Assembly (NCBI RefSeq): GCF_003226325.1
Contig: NZ_PDOD01000002.1
Location: 620,001 to 684,000 of the forward strand
Reading direction: 5' to 3'
DNA from: Salipaludibacillus keqinensis
GTDB taxonomy: Bacteria > Bacillota > Bacilli > Bacillales > Salisediminibacteriaceae
DNA length: 64,000 nt
Within the stretch, counting starts at the first letter, position 1, and every line of letters starts with the position of its first letter. The notes beneath the pieces were generated by a model that ran no database searches, had not been told where the DNA came from, and saw only the letters and a program-made list of their open reading frames with translations. Of the stretch, positions 16,702 to 24,990 are shown piece after piece. The position numbers and the translations under genes were made by a program.

Positions 16702-17745
16702 TTACTGAGCCGATAGACGTCTTACAAGCCTTTGGCATGTCTGCCGTTTAATCATTTTATGAGGAATAATCACTTGTCTTGGTTCTGTTCCAGGTTTCAT
16801 TATTTTCTCAATTAAGCAATTGGCGGCCTCGTATCCTAAACTAAATATATTGATATCAACTGTTGTCATTGGTGGAGAGGACAATTCAGAAATCATGACA
16901 TTATTAAAGCTCACAATGGAAATGTCGTCAGGTACTTTCACTTCCATCTCATTTAACATTCTCATCACACCAAATGTCATAATATCGTCTGCCACAATTA
17001 ACGCCGTCGGTCTTTCCGATAAACTCATCAAATCAATAACAGCTTCTTGCCCACCTTCTTGAAGCTCTTCATGGAAGACAACGTAATCTTTACGGGGCTC
17101 AATACCTGCATTCGTTAACGCTTTTTCATAGCCTTTCATGTGGTCAAGTGTTACGACTGTATCTAAATTCCCTCCAATAAAGGCAATTTGTTGGTGCCCA
17201 AGTAAAATCAAGTACTCAGTGACTGTTTTCGCTGCTTTTAAATTGTCATTATTCACATACGTAATATCTTTCATGTTTTCATCGTAAGGTCTGCCGATCA
17301 CTGTAAAAGGGAATTTCTGGTTGCGTAAATAATCCATGACTTTATCGTTCACTTTTGAATATAAAAGGACGATTCCGTCGACTCTTTTTCCTTGAACCAT
17401 GTCTTGAACTTCATCAAAGATTTCTTGTTCTGACTGTCCAGTAGATAGATACAGACCATATTCCAACTGGTGAGCTTTAGAACTGATGCCACGAATAACT
17501 TCAGGGAAAAAAGGATTTTGAAACGTCTTATTTGCAGAATTAGGCATGACTAATCCGATCGTTTTCGTACTTTTGTTGGCTAAACTCCGGGCATTAAAGT
17601 TAGGATGGTAACCTAATTCCTTCATCGCTTCCCGAACTTTTTCTTTCGTGGGCTCACTGATCCTTGGACTATTTGCGATTACACGTGAAACAGTAGAAGG
17701 GGCGACATTTGCAATTTTAGCTACATCTTTAATTGTCACGGTCAT
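16702..17745 (-). CDS. LacI-family regulator of the maltodextrin-type operon
   Basis: DNA-binding repressor of 347 residues. The N-terminal LacI helix-turn-helix and hinge are clear: TIKDVAKIANVAPSTVSRV at about 3-21 and the hinge near NARSLANKST at 52-61. The periplasmic-binding-protein-like effector domain fills the rest. It lies downstream of, and on the same strand as, the sugar ABC operon, and has its own promoter overlapped by a cre site. Likely role is sensing malto-oligosaccharide (compare B. subtilis MdxR). LacI-type operators are visible upstream of the importer and of a chemoreceptor gene. Confidence 0.88.
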   Translation of the reverse strand: MTVTIKDVAKIANVAPSTVSRVIANSPRISEPTKEKVREAMKELGYHPNFNARSLANKSTKTIGLVMPNSANKTFQNPFFPEVIRGISSKAHQLEYGLYLSTGQSEQEIFDEVQDMVQGKRVDGIVLLYSKVNDKVMDYLRNQKFPFTVIGRPYDENMKDITYVNNDNLKAAKTVTEYLILLGHQQIAFIGGNLDTVVTLDHMKGYEKALTNAGIEPRKDYVVFHEELQEGGQEAVIDLMSLSERPTALIVADDIMTFGVMRMLNEMEVKVPDDISIVSFNNVMISELSSPPMTTVDINIFSLGYEAANCLIEKIMKPGTEPRQVIIPHKMIKRQTCQRLVRRLSAQ

Positions 17746-17864
17746 GTTCTTTCATCCCTTCTATATCATAAGATCAACGAGGTCACTCTCCTCATTGCCT
17801 TTCTCACTTCTTTTAGTTTAAAACTTCAGTTGAGCTTTCATACCTTTTGAACTATAGGTTTCTT

Positions 17865-17893
17865 ATTTTAACGCTTTCATATTCGAATGACAA
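17865..17893 (-). promoter_or_regulatory. lacI promoter with overlapping CcpA (cre) site
   Basis: On the minus strand TTGTCA (17893-17888), a 17-base spacer and TAAAAT (17870-17865) form a near-consensus promoter. TGAAAGCGTTAAAA (17879-17866) matches the cre consensus with one mismatch and covers the spacer end and -10. Glucose repression of the regulator gene is therefore expected. Confidence 0.7.
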
Positions 17894-17939
17894 CAGACAT
17901 GTTCCATTAAATAAAGCATTTGTAGATCGTTCGTCTTTA

Positions 17940-17988
17940 TTTAAAGAGAGGTACGGAGAAAGAAGGTCTCCTCCTTAGCCCGTACCTC
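17940..17988 (-). terminator. Terminator after malG
   Basis: Stem GAGGTACGG/CCGTACCTC with a 23-base structured loop, 18 bases past the malG stop on the minus strand, followed by a modest T-rich tract. It separates the ABC operon from the regulator gene. Confidence 0.7.
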
Positions 17989-18005
17989 GAACATTCATGA
18001 CTATA

Positions 18006-18875
18006 TTAACCTTTGGTCGCACCAGATGCTAATCCGGAGATCAAGTATTTTTGTAGGTATAAGAATACTAAAGCGATCGGCACGGCAATTAATATCGAAC
18101 CTGCAGCAAATCGTGTAAATGTGTTTGCAAATTGATCATTTACCATATTGAATAGCCCCAATGCCAGTGTAAAGTTTTCCGGACTTCTTAATACGATCCG
18201 TGGCAAGATAAAGTCCATAAATGGTGCCATAAAGTTGAACAATGCTACAACAGCTAAAATAGGTTTTGCTAACGGAAGCAGGATTTGGAAAAAGATTCGG
18301 AAATGACCGGCTCCGTCAATTTTAGCTGACTCATCAAGTTCTCGAGGAAGTGTATCAAAATAACCTTTAACGAGAAAGGCATTCATAGGAATGGCTCCTC
18401 CAATATAAATGATGATTAACCCGATCAGGCTATCAAGTAAATTCACAGTATTTAACAAGATATACAAAGCAACCATGGCCATTAAGATTGGAAACATCTG
18501 CAATAGCAAGAAAGCATACAGTCCATATTTTCTACCCTTGAAACGATATCTTGAAAAGGCATAGGCAGTGATTCCTACAAAGAACGTTGCTAAAAAGGAT
18601 ACGGAAATAGCTACGAATAATGTATTTCGATACCAGACTAAATAGTTACTTCTTGCATCGAAGAACAACCATTCATAATGAACAAGTGACCAGTTTTCCG
18701 GAATGATCTTCGCTCCATAGAGACCTGTTCCGGGATTCAATGATACTCCTACTGCCCAAAGTAAAGGATAAAGAATAATCACAAACATAATCCCAATAAT
18801 GGTATAAATCGCAGTCATTTCAAGTATATTTTTCTTCTTTTTACTCATAGGTTTTTTCTCTGTTGTAGTACTCAT
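18006..18875 (-). CDS. mdxG: Maltodextrin-type ABC transporter permease (MalG/MdxG)
   Basis: Inner permease of 289 residues with six predicted helices. The ATPase-coupling EAA loop reads ESAKIDGAGHFRIFFQILLPLAKP near residues 190-213. The C-terminus ends GLASGATKG as in MdxG and GanQ. Its ATG overlaps the malF stop (TAATG). No ATPase gene is in the operon, so it presumably uses a shared MsmX-like ATPase encoded elsewhere, as is known for these importers in Bacillus. Maltodextrin is the likely substrate; galacto-oligosaccharide cannot be excluded. Confidence 0.88.
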   Translation of the reverse strand: MSTTTEKKPMSKKKKNILEMTAIYTIIGIMFVIILYPLLWAVGVSLNPGTGLYGAKIIPENWSLVHYEWLFFDARSNYLVWYRNTLFVAISVSFLATFFVGITAYAFSRYRFKGRKYGLYAFLLLQMFPILMAMVALYILLNTVNLLDSLIGLIIIYIGGAIPMNAFLVKGYFDTLPRELDESAKIDGAGHFRIFFQILLPLAKPILAVVALFNFMAPFMDFILPRIVLRSPENFTLALGLFNMVNDQFANTFTRFAAGSILIAVPIALVFLYLQKYLISGLASGATKG

Positions 18876-20185
18876 TAGAAAGTTCCCTCCTCTTTAAAGG
18901 AACGAGAACGACGGAATTGGAAGAACGCAAACGTCGCTACAAGTAGTCCTAAAATAATTGAAATGGCTGCAGCCATATTAAACTGCTGATTTTCGAACGT
19001 CAATCCGTAAATCCATGAAATCAAAATATCTGATCCACCGGCGGTTTGACCTCGAACAGCTGGTCCACCTTGGTTAAACAAGTAAATGATATTAAAGTTG
19101 TTAAAGTTAAATGAATATTGCATGATCAATAAGGGTGCGGTAGCAAACATTAAGTGAGGGAACGTGATGTTCCGAAACTTTTGCCAACGGTTCGCTCCAT
19201 CAATATCTGCAGCCTCATACCAATCAGAGGAAATCCCCTGCAAGACTCCTGTAAATAAAGCATATACAAATGGGAAGCCCAGCCAAACTTGAATCGTTAT
19301 CAAAGCTACTCTCGTCCATAGAGGATCTTGAAGCCAGGGAATACGAGTATTAAATAATGGTTCGATAATTTGTAAGTTTATTGCGCCAAAATTGTCATTA
19401 AACATAGCTGAGAAGATGATAATTGTAACGAATGCCGGTACAGCCCAAGGCAAGATAAATACTGTGCGAATAAGTTTTTTAAACCTTACTCGAGGATCGT
19501 TGACTAAAATCGCTAAAAACATCGCTAAAGCAATTTGCAGTGTCGTCGCAACAAAAGTCCATATTAACGTCCAAGATAATACGTTGATAAAGGTGTTTCT
19601 CCACTCATTTATAGTAAATAAATCATAGAAGTTTTGGAATCCAACCCACTCAAGTAAGTTTCTAGGCGGTGCGTTGTAAAGATTATAATTCGTAAAGGCA
19701 AGAAATACCATAAACAGTAAAGGGAATACAACAACAAAGATTAGTAAGAATAGTCCCGGTCCCACTAATAAATAAGGGAAACCTGTATCCCATGCATTTC
19801 TAAATCCTTCTCTAATATTTGGAACTTTCCAACCTAATTGTATTCTCTTTGCGTCTTTATAAGCATCTTGAAGATTCAAAATGTAAAAGCTTAAAAAGAA
19901 AGCGGTAAAAATCAATGAAAGAATTCCGTTACTTAAAAAGACTCGAGAATCATCTTCTCGTGGAATATCTCCGAGTGTAACTAATCCTTGTAAACCGGAG
20001 CTGATGAATTCCATCATTGCAATTACAAAAGCAGCAAAGAGAATGAATAAGGCAGCACCTTTTAAGAATCGCTTATTGTATGCTTGACCAAGCCCTGGAA
20101 TAATTGAGAGCAGCGTAGCTACAGTCGGATTATGTTGAGGGTTGACTAATTTATTTTGTCTATCTTGACTGTTGTTTGTAGCCAT
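18875..20185 (-). CDS. mdxF: Maltodextrin-type ABC transporter permease (MalF/MdxF)
   Basis: Permease of 436 residues with an N-terminal cytoplasmic segment reading TVATLLSIIPGLGQAYNKRF, then two extra helices before the six-helix core. This layout matches MdxF of B. subtilis (about 435 residues). The EAA loop is EAADIDGANRWQKFRNITFP near 335-354. It follows malE after a hairpin-containing 72-base gap, so it is probably made in smaller amounts than the binding protein. It is paired by overlap with malG. Confidence 0.88.
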   Translation of the reverse strand: MATNNSQDRQNKLVNPQHNPTVATLLSIIPGLGQAYNKRFLKGAALFILFAAFVIAMMEFISSGLQGLVTLGDIPREDDSRVFLSNGILSLIFTAFFLSFYILNLQDAYKDAKRIQLGWKVPNIREGFRNAWDTGFPYLLVGPGLFLLIFVVVFPLLFMVFLAFTNYNLYNAPPRNLLEWVGFQNFYDLFTINEWRNTFINVLSWTLIWTFVATTLQIALAMFLAILVNDPRVRFKKLIRTVFILPWAVPAFVTIIIFSAMFNDNFGAINLQIIEPLFNTRIPWLQDPLWTRVALITIQVWLGFPFVYALFTGVLQGISSDWYEAADIDGANRWQKFRNITFPHLMFATAPLLIMQYSFNFNNFNIIYLFNQGGPAVRGQTAGGSDILISWIYGLTFENQQFNMAAAISIILGLLVATFAFFQFRRSRSFKEEGTF

Positions 20186-20213
20186 ATTTGCTTCCTCCTG
20201 ATTTAAAGATTCA

Positions 20214-20240
20214 GGATTGGGAAGTTACCCTTCCCAATCC
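20214..20240 (-). other. Intercistronic hairpin between malE and malF
   Basis: Perfect 11-bp stem GGATTGGGAAG/CTTCCCAATCC with a 5-base loop lies 18 bases past the malE stop. No T run follows, so it looks like an mRNA-stabilising or processing hairpin that raises the level of binding protein over permeases. Confidence 0.7.
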
Positions 20241-20257
20241 CTAATCATGTCCACTTA

Positions 20258-21640
20258 TTAATTCATTATTGAAATTTGATCACGAATTTGTTCTACAGCT
20301 TCGTCAAGGACTTCTTGTGCATCTTCACCTTGAGAGATGAACTGAAGTGCGTCACCAATTGGTTCCCAAACTTGTGACATTTCAGGAATGTTCGGCATTG
20401 GCTCAGCATATTGAGTTTGATCAAAAATCGGACTCATGAACTCATCATCAATTTCGACAGCCGTGTGGGCAGGAAGCTCACCAGCAGTTTCGAAATATGT
20501 TTGAGAGTTTTCAGCGTTAGTTAAGAACAACGCTAGCTCTGTAGCCCAATATTCATTTTCAGTATAATAGTTTACTAACCAACCTTTGTTACCAGAGAAC
20601 GAGCTTAATACTTCGCCATCTTGTTCAGGAAGCATAGAGATTTCTAAGTTGTCACCTAAAGCCTCTTCGTATTCTGGAATAGACCAAGGACCTGTAACGA
20701 CCATACCAACTTGACCATCTGTAAATAGACCGTTCATGATGTCGCCATCAATTCCGTCAGGCATAAGGTCTTCTTCGAACCATGACTGGATAACTTCAGC
20801 ACCTTCAACAGCGCCTTCACTATTAAGTCCAATGTCATCAGCGTCATAAACGCCATCTTCGTCTTGAGCAAATACATAGCCCCCTGGAGCTGTTAAGAAC
20901 GGATATGTGAAATAGAAGTTTGTCGCTTCCATTAAGAATCCATAGTTGCTTCCATCTGTTAAGTCTCGGGCAATATCCATTAGTTCATCCATTGTTTCAG
21001 GAGCATCTGGAACAAGTTCTGTGTTGCGGAAAAGTGCATATGTTTCAACAACAGCTGGAATTCCGTATTGGATTCCTTCATAACTAAATGCAGTTACTGC
21101 TTCTTCATTGTATTCAGAAAGACGATCTAATTGATCATCAGTCAATTCTAATTCCGCGGCTAACCCTTGAAGATGAATATCTCCCATTCTGTCATGAGGC
21201 TGGAAGAATAGGTCTGGCCCTTGACCAGATGGACCATCCAAAGACATACCTTCTGTTTGCTCTAACATAGAGTAAGGAATAACATTCACTTCAATGTCAT
21301 GTTCATCAGTAAAACGTTGAGCAATTTCTTCATATGCATCTAATTGTGCATCTTCATCATTTACCCACATTGCAAGTTCTTCAGGCTTTTCCGGAGCATC
21401 TGCATCCGACGCAGCCTCATTGTTGTTGTCATCGTTATTCATATTGTCTGCATTATCATTGTTTCCCGTGTTGTTTACTTCTTCTTCGTTGTCCACGTTG
21501 TTTACATTGTCGTTATTTGTTTCTGGATCGTTGGCTGGAGCATTGTTATTATCATTGTTGTCTCCTCCACAAGCGACCAAAGCGATCGACAACACCAACA
21601 CAAGCATGATTGATAGTAGTAATGACTTCCCTTTTAACAT
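20258..21640 (-). CDS. mdxE: Maltodextrin-type substrate-binding lipoprotein (MalE/MdxE)
   Basis: Extracellular solute-binding protein family 1, 460 residues. A lipoprotein signal ending ALVACG is followed by a roughly 60-residue Asn/Asp/Glu-rich linker (about 25-85) before the binding domain. Family landmarks are AMWVNDEDAQLDAYEEIAQ, GPDLFFQPHDRMGDI and FGLPA-like IQYGIPAVVETYALFRN. Start and AGGGGG site are clear. It is the first gene of the mdxEFG unit, downstream of a long leader with LacI-type operators and a cre. The acidic linker fits a halophilic lifestyle. Confidence 0.9.
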   Translation of the reverse strand: MLKGKSLLLSIMLVLVLSIALVACGGDNNDNNNAPANDPETNNDNVNNVDNEEEVNNTGNNDNADNMNNDDNNNEAASDADAPEKPEELAMWVNDEDAQLDAYEEIAQRFTDEHDIEVNVIPYSMLEQTEGMSLDGPSGQGPDLFFQPHDRMGDIHLQGLAAELELTDDQLDRLSEYNEEAVTAFSYEGIQYGIPAVVETYALFRNTELVPDAPETMDELMDIARDLTDGSNYGFLMEATNFYFTYPFLTAPGGYVFAQDEDGVYDADDIGLNSEGAVEGAEVIQSWFEEDLMPDGIDGDIMNGLFTDGQVGMVVTGPWSIPEYEEALGDNLEISMLPEQDGEVLSSFSGNKGWLVNYYTENEYWATELALFLTNAENSQTYFETAGELPAHTAVEIDDEFMSPIFDQTQYAEPMPNIPEMSQVWEPIGDALQFISQGEDAQEVLDEAVEQIRDQISIMN

Positions 21641-21753
21641 CTGATTTCCCCCTTATTAAGTATGTTACTTTTCTGTGCACCCTTAGTTATCTTTCTATAA
21701 AACCTCTTCACTTGCCACTCATTAAGATTAAAAACCTTCTACAGTCAGCAAGA

Positions 21754-21767
21754 AGTAATCGCTTTCA
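21754..21767 (-). promoter_or_regulatory. cre (CcpA) site in the mdxE leader
   Basis: TGAAAGCGATTACT on the minus strand fits WTGNAANCGNWWNCAW with one mismatch. It lies about 160 bases after the predicted transcription start, where CcpA would act as a roadblock. Catabolite control of this importer is normal in Bacilli. Confidence 0.6.
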
Positions 21768-21854
21768 AAACTTCACTGCTAATGAATGGATAGAAATCTT
21801 TTTCTACACTGTCACCCAGACTGTGTATATATTGAGTGAAGAAGTCTGACATAA

Positions 21855-21868
21855 GACAACCGTTTGCA
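21855..21868. promoter_or_regulatory. Second, weaker LacI-type operator of mdxE
   Basis: GACAACCGTTTGCA fits TGNAANCGNTTNCA at 12 of 14 positions and shares the half-site CGTTTGCA with the main operator, exactly 48 bp away. Confidence 0.5.
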
Positions 21869-21886
21869 CAAAGTGGCTTAAAAGAA

Positions 21887-21916
21887 TTTCACGAGCGTCT
21901 CGTGAAATCGTTTGCA
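21887..21916. promoter_or_regulatory. Main LacI-type operator and inverted repeat of mdxE
   Basis: TGAAATCGTTTGCA at 21903-21916 fits the LacI-family consensus TGNAANCGNTTNCA at every fixed position and lies at about +10 to +23 of the predicted transcript. It overlaps a perfect dyad TTTCACGA-gcgtc-TCGTGAAA at 21887-21907. Confidence 0.65.
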
Positions 21917-21931
21917 CCACTTTATGATCTC

Positions 21932-21961
21932 ATTATACTATTTGATTCTATAAAAACACAA
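21932..21961 (-). promoter_or_regulatory. Predicted promoter of the mdxEFG operon
   Basis: On the minus strand TTGTGT (21961-21956), an 18-base spacer and a perfect TATAAT (21937-21932). The predicted transcript has a leader of about 285 bases carrying two LacI-type operators and a cre. The 388-base gap between mdxE and the chemoreceptor gene is explained by this control region. Confidence 0.6.
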
Positions 21962-22028
21962 CCCTTTTTTTTGAAAAAAAATTCATTTTCTTCAGCTGTC
22001 ACATTCACGGCAAAATTCAAACTTTTAA

Positions 22029-23744
22029 TCAGTCTTGACCTCGTAATTTTTCCGCCATGTCTTCTAAAGTAAGAACTTCATCTGACAGCTCTCTTTGACG
22101 GTCTGTTTGCTCTGATACGATTTGTTTGACACTTCCACTTTTTTCTTGCAACACGTTTGCACCATCGACTAGTTCAGTCACAGAACTCACCACTTCTTCG
22201 ATTGCTTGATTGATTTGCATAATGGATTCATTGATATCCTGGTGCTCTTGAACGTATTTACTATTGTCAGTAGATATTTTCTCAAATAATTTTGCAGACG
22301 AGGTTGTTTTATCCTGAACTTCAACACTTTTGTGTTGAAAAGCCTGAAAAGCATTAACGACCTCTCTCGCTTCATTTTGTAGGTTCACCAACACTTTTTT
22401 TGTTTGTTCAGAAAATGTATTCGTTCCTTGAGAAAGTTTGCGAATCTCGTTTGCCACAACGGCAAAGCTTCTCCCTTCTTTTCCAGCTTTAGCCGCTTCA
22501 ATCGACGCATTGATAGCTAATAAGTTCGTTTGATCAGCGATGTCGTCAATTCCCTTTAAGAAAGACGTGATATGATTCAACTGGTCCTGCATCATTTTCA
22601 CACGTTCTGCAGTACTTCCTGTTTCTTGATTCAATTCATTCATTGAGCCCTGAAGGTCTTTCATTAGATGCAGTCCCTCGTGAGAAACACCTTCTAGATT
22701 TTTCATTTGTCCATTCATATACTCAATGGAAGATTGGATTTCTTCCGAACTAGCCGACACTTCTTCTGTCGTAGCAGAAATTGTCCCAGTGAAATCCGTT
22801 TGCCGTTCCATTTCATTTATAAATGCATCCATTGTAGATTGAATCTCTTTCATACCTTCTAACTGGTCTGTAGATCGTTTGGATGTTGTTTTAGCTACGG
22901 CTAATACGTCGTCACTGATTTGATCATTTTTCTGCAAGATCGAAAATAATGTCGTGCCCATTTCCTCTAATCTCATGTCAATTTGCCCAAACTCATCGGA
23001 GCGAGTGCCTTGTTGAACATAATCAAACTGACCATCTTTGTAAGCCATAATTCTGTTCATCACTCTTTTTACACCACTGCTTAAGTTTCTTGCAAACCAT
23101 AATAATGATATTAAAGGAACAATAATAAGCGTGATAAGGGCAACCATCGTGACCACCTCAGTTATGGCAATAGATGATTGCAACGATGTGGACGCGTGCT
23201 CTCTTTGATCTTCTAGATATGCCTGAATCCTTTCGTCTACCGTATTAATAGATTCTTCGTTTCTAGTAATAATAGGCGTGATCCGATTTCGAATTCGTTC
23301 TACTTCGTCCCCAACATAAATACTTGTAAAGTATTCTTCATATGTACCTTCATAGGATTGAATAACACCTTCTAAAAAATGAAAATAATGGGCCACATTT
23401 TGATTAACTGACACATCTGTTCTTAAGTTGTCATACATAACACTCGTTTCTTGTAGCAATTCTTCGACTCGATCAATTTGGTCCTCGTTATACCCTGCCG
23501 TCGCCAACTGATATTTTAATAAGCTTATTTGCTTCAAGCCATTTACTAACTGAGTGTAATCTTGTTGAAAGCTCGCTGACTCTTCTAGTAATAAACTTTG
23601 CTCAGAAACATCTTGGCTATAGTAATAAATAAAACCACCTGATAACACACACACAAGTAAAATTACCGCTGTTAAACTATAGAGCTTATAAATCAATTTC
23701 CGGTCTTTCGTCTTTTTCCTGTCTTTACCCTTCCGCTGAACCAA
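22029..23744 (-). CDS. Methyl-accepting chemotaxis protein
   Basis: Transmembrane chemoreceptor of 571 residues. A first helix at about 20-42 precedes an extracytoplasmic four-helix-type sensor (about 43-190). A second helix lies at about 191-215, then a HAMP region and the cytoplasmic signalling hairpin, whose tip is GIDDIADQTNLLAINASIEA near residue 395. A TTG start follows AGGGGG by 8 bases. A perfect LacI-type operator lies 52 bp upstream, suggesting joint control with the adjacent sugar importer and a sugar-related attractant. The ligand is not deducible from sequence. Confidence 0.9.
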   Translation of the reverse strand: MVQRKGKDRKKTKDRKLIYKLYSLTAVILLVCVLSGGFIYYYSQDVSEQSLLLEESASFQQDYTQLVNGLKQISLLKYQLATAGYNEDQIDRVEELLQETSVMYDNLRTDVSVNQNVAHYFHFLEGVIQSYEGTYEEYFTSIYVGDEVERIRNRITPIITRNEESINTVDERIQAYLEDQREHASTSLQSSIAITEVVTMVALITLIIVPLISLLWFARNLSSGVKRVMNRIMAYKDGQFDYVQQGTRSDEFGQIDMRLEEMGTTLFSILQKNDQISDDVLAVAKTTSKRSTDQLEGMKEIQSTMDAFINEMERQTDFTGTISATTEEVSASSEEIQSSIEYMNGQMKNLEGVSHEGLHLMKDLQGSMNELNQETGSTAERVKMMQDQLNHITSFLKGIDDIADQTNLLAINASIEAAKAGKEGRSFAVVANEIRKLSQGTNTFSEQTKKVLVNLQNEAREVVNAFQAFQHKSVEVQDKTTSSAKLFEKISTDNSKYVQEHQDINESIMQINQAIEEVVSSVTELVDGANVLQEKSGSVKQIVSEQTDRQRELSDEVLTLEDMAEKLRGQD

Positions 23745-23795
23745 CCTAAATACCCCCTCTTTTTATCCCATAACCCTTATATATCTCTCTATAAA

Positions 23796-23819
23796 CTAAA
23801 TGCAATCGTTTGCATTTAG
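23796..23819. promoter_or_regulatory. LacI-type operator upstream of the chemoreceptor gene
   Basis: A 24-bp dyad with 10-bp perfect arms, CTAAATGCAA and TTGCATTTAG, around TCGT. The core TGCAATCGTTTGCA fits TGNAANCGNTTNCA fully and shares CGTTTGCA with the mdxE operators. Confidence 0.7.
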
Positions 23820-23848
23820 TCATATTATACCATTATTATTCAGCAATT

Positions 23849-24754
23849 CTATTGTTTTTTTCCAATTTTATTCAAGTTCATATAATTTGAAAAGCTCACT
23901 CTTCTATACTGACCGGGAGTCATCCCTTCTTTTCTTTTAAATACTCTCGAAAAGTAACTAACGTCCTTAAAGCCTGATTCTATTGCAATTGTCTTTAAAT
24001 CTACATTTTCCTGTTGAAGCATTTTTTTCGCTTTCGTTATTCTGCAATGGTTCACATATTGGATCGGAGACATTCCTATCGTTTTTTTGAGTGCTCTCGT
24101 TAGGTAATCAGGGTGATATAACAATTGTTGAGCCATCGTTTGAACTCGGAAGTCTTCCTTTTTATAGTGAGTTTTAATATAATTCATGCACTGGTTTGCT
24201 ACATTTTGCGCACTAGAAGGTAATTCTAAGGCGTTCTTTTGAATGAGAGTGATAATGTCGAAAAACGAACATTGCTGCTTCATTCTCGCCGATGGCTCAT
24301 TGGATTCATTTGCTTGAACCAAATTCGAGAAAAGTTCCTTCGCTTGATCTTTTCGTTGGAAAGTACCGAACCTAGGCAGGTACAAGTCATAAAGTTCTGA
24401 TTGAGTATATGAACTATTCCTTTTAATAATTTTTGACCAATCCATATTCTTTTCTTCTATTAATTGATAAGGAGAAGAGAATGAAAAATGAACCCAGAAA
24501 AACTCCGTATCCTCCTCACAAGGATAGTCCCCTTGGTGTTCGAAGTCTGGAGCTAAAATCATGTATTGTCCTTCTCTTACTGAGTAATGTTTGTCGTGTT
24601 CTTTCATATATAATGTCCCTTTCGTAACAAATAACATGTCGAATAAATGAAATTGACGGCGAAAGTGCTTTTTGCCTTTACGAAACATGGAATGTGATCC
24701 TTTAATAAAAACGGGTAAGGGCGGGATAACAGTAGAAATGGCTTGCACGGACAT
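23849..24754 (-). CDS. AraC-family transcriptional regulator
   Basis: Regulator of about 301 residues. An N-terminal cupin-type sensor (about 1-150, with MKEHDKHYSVREGQYMILAP) is followed by a C-terminal AraC double helix-turn-helix. That region contains LLYHPDYLTRALKKTIGMSP and the signature IAIESGFKDVSYFSRVFKR near residues 255-275. The ATG at 24754 has GGAGG only 2 bases upstream, and an upstream TTG at 24778 has no ribosome site, so the start is uncertain. It lies downstream of, and on the same strand as, the chemoreceptor-sugar block, and divergent from a MATE gene. Its target is unknown. Confidence 0.85.
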   Translation of the reverse strand: MSVQAISTVIPPLPVFIKGSHSMFRKGKKHFRRQFHLFDMLFVTKGTLYMKEHDKHYSVREGQYMILAPDFEHQGDYPCEEDTEFFWVHFSFSSPYQLIEEKNMDWSKIIKRNSSYTQSELYDLYLPRFGTFQRKDQAKELFSNLVQANESNEPSARMKQQCSFFDIITLIQKNALELPSSAQNVANQCMNYIKTHYKKEDFRVQTMAQQLLYHPDYLTRALKKTIGMSPIQYVNHCRITKAKKMLQQENVDLKTIAIESGFKDVSYFSRVFKRKEGMTPGQYRRVSFSNYMNLNKIGKKQ

Positions 24755-24990
24755 GACCTCCAAGTCGGATTTGTTCAATAGTGTTCGATTTTCTATCTAT
24801 AATCTTACTACAGTTACCAGTATGATAAGAAAGAAAGTCAATAAGAGACCACGAATGAATCAAAATTCAAGACAATTCCATGTCGGATATGCCATCATTA
24901 TTTGTCTATTTCAGGCTTTATCTTAGCCATTAAAATCGTCTCTCTTAATGTTATGAATGAAAAATTAACATGGAAAAAGAAGGTGTTTAT

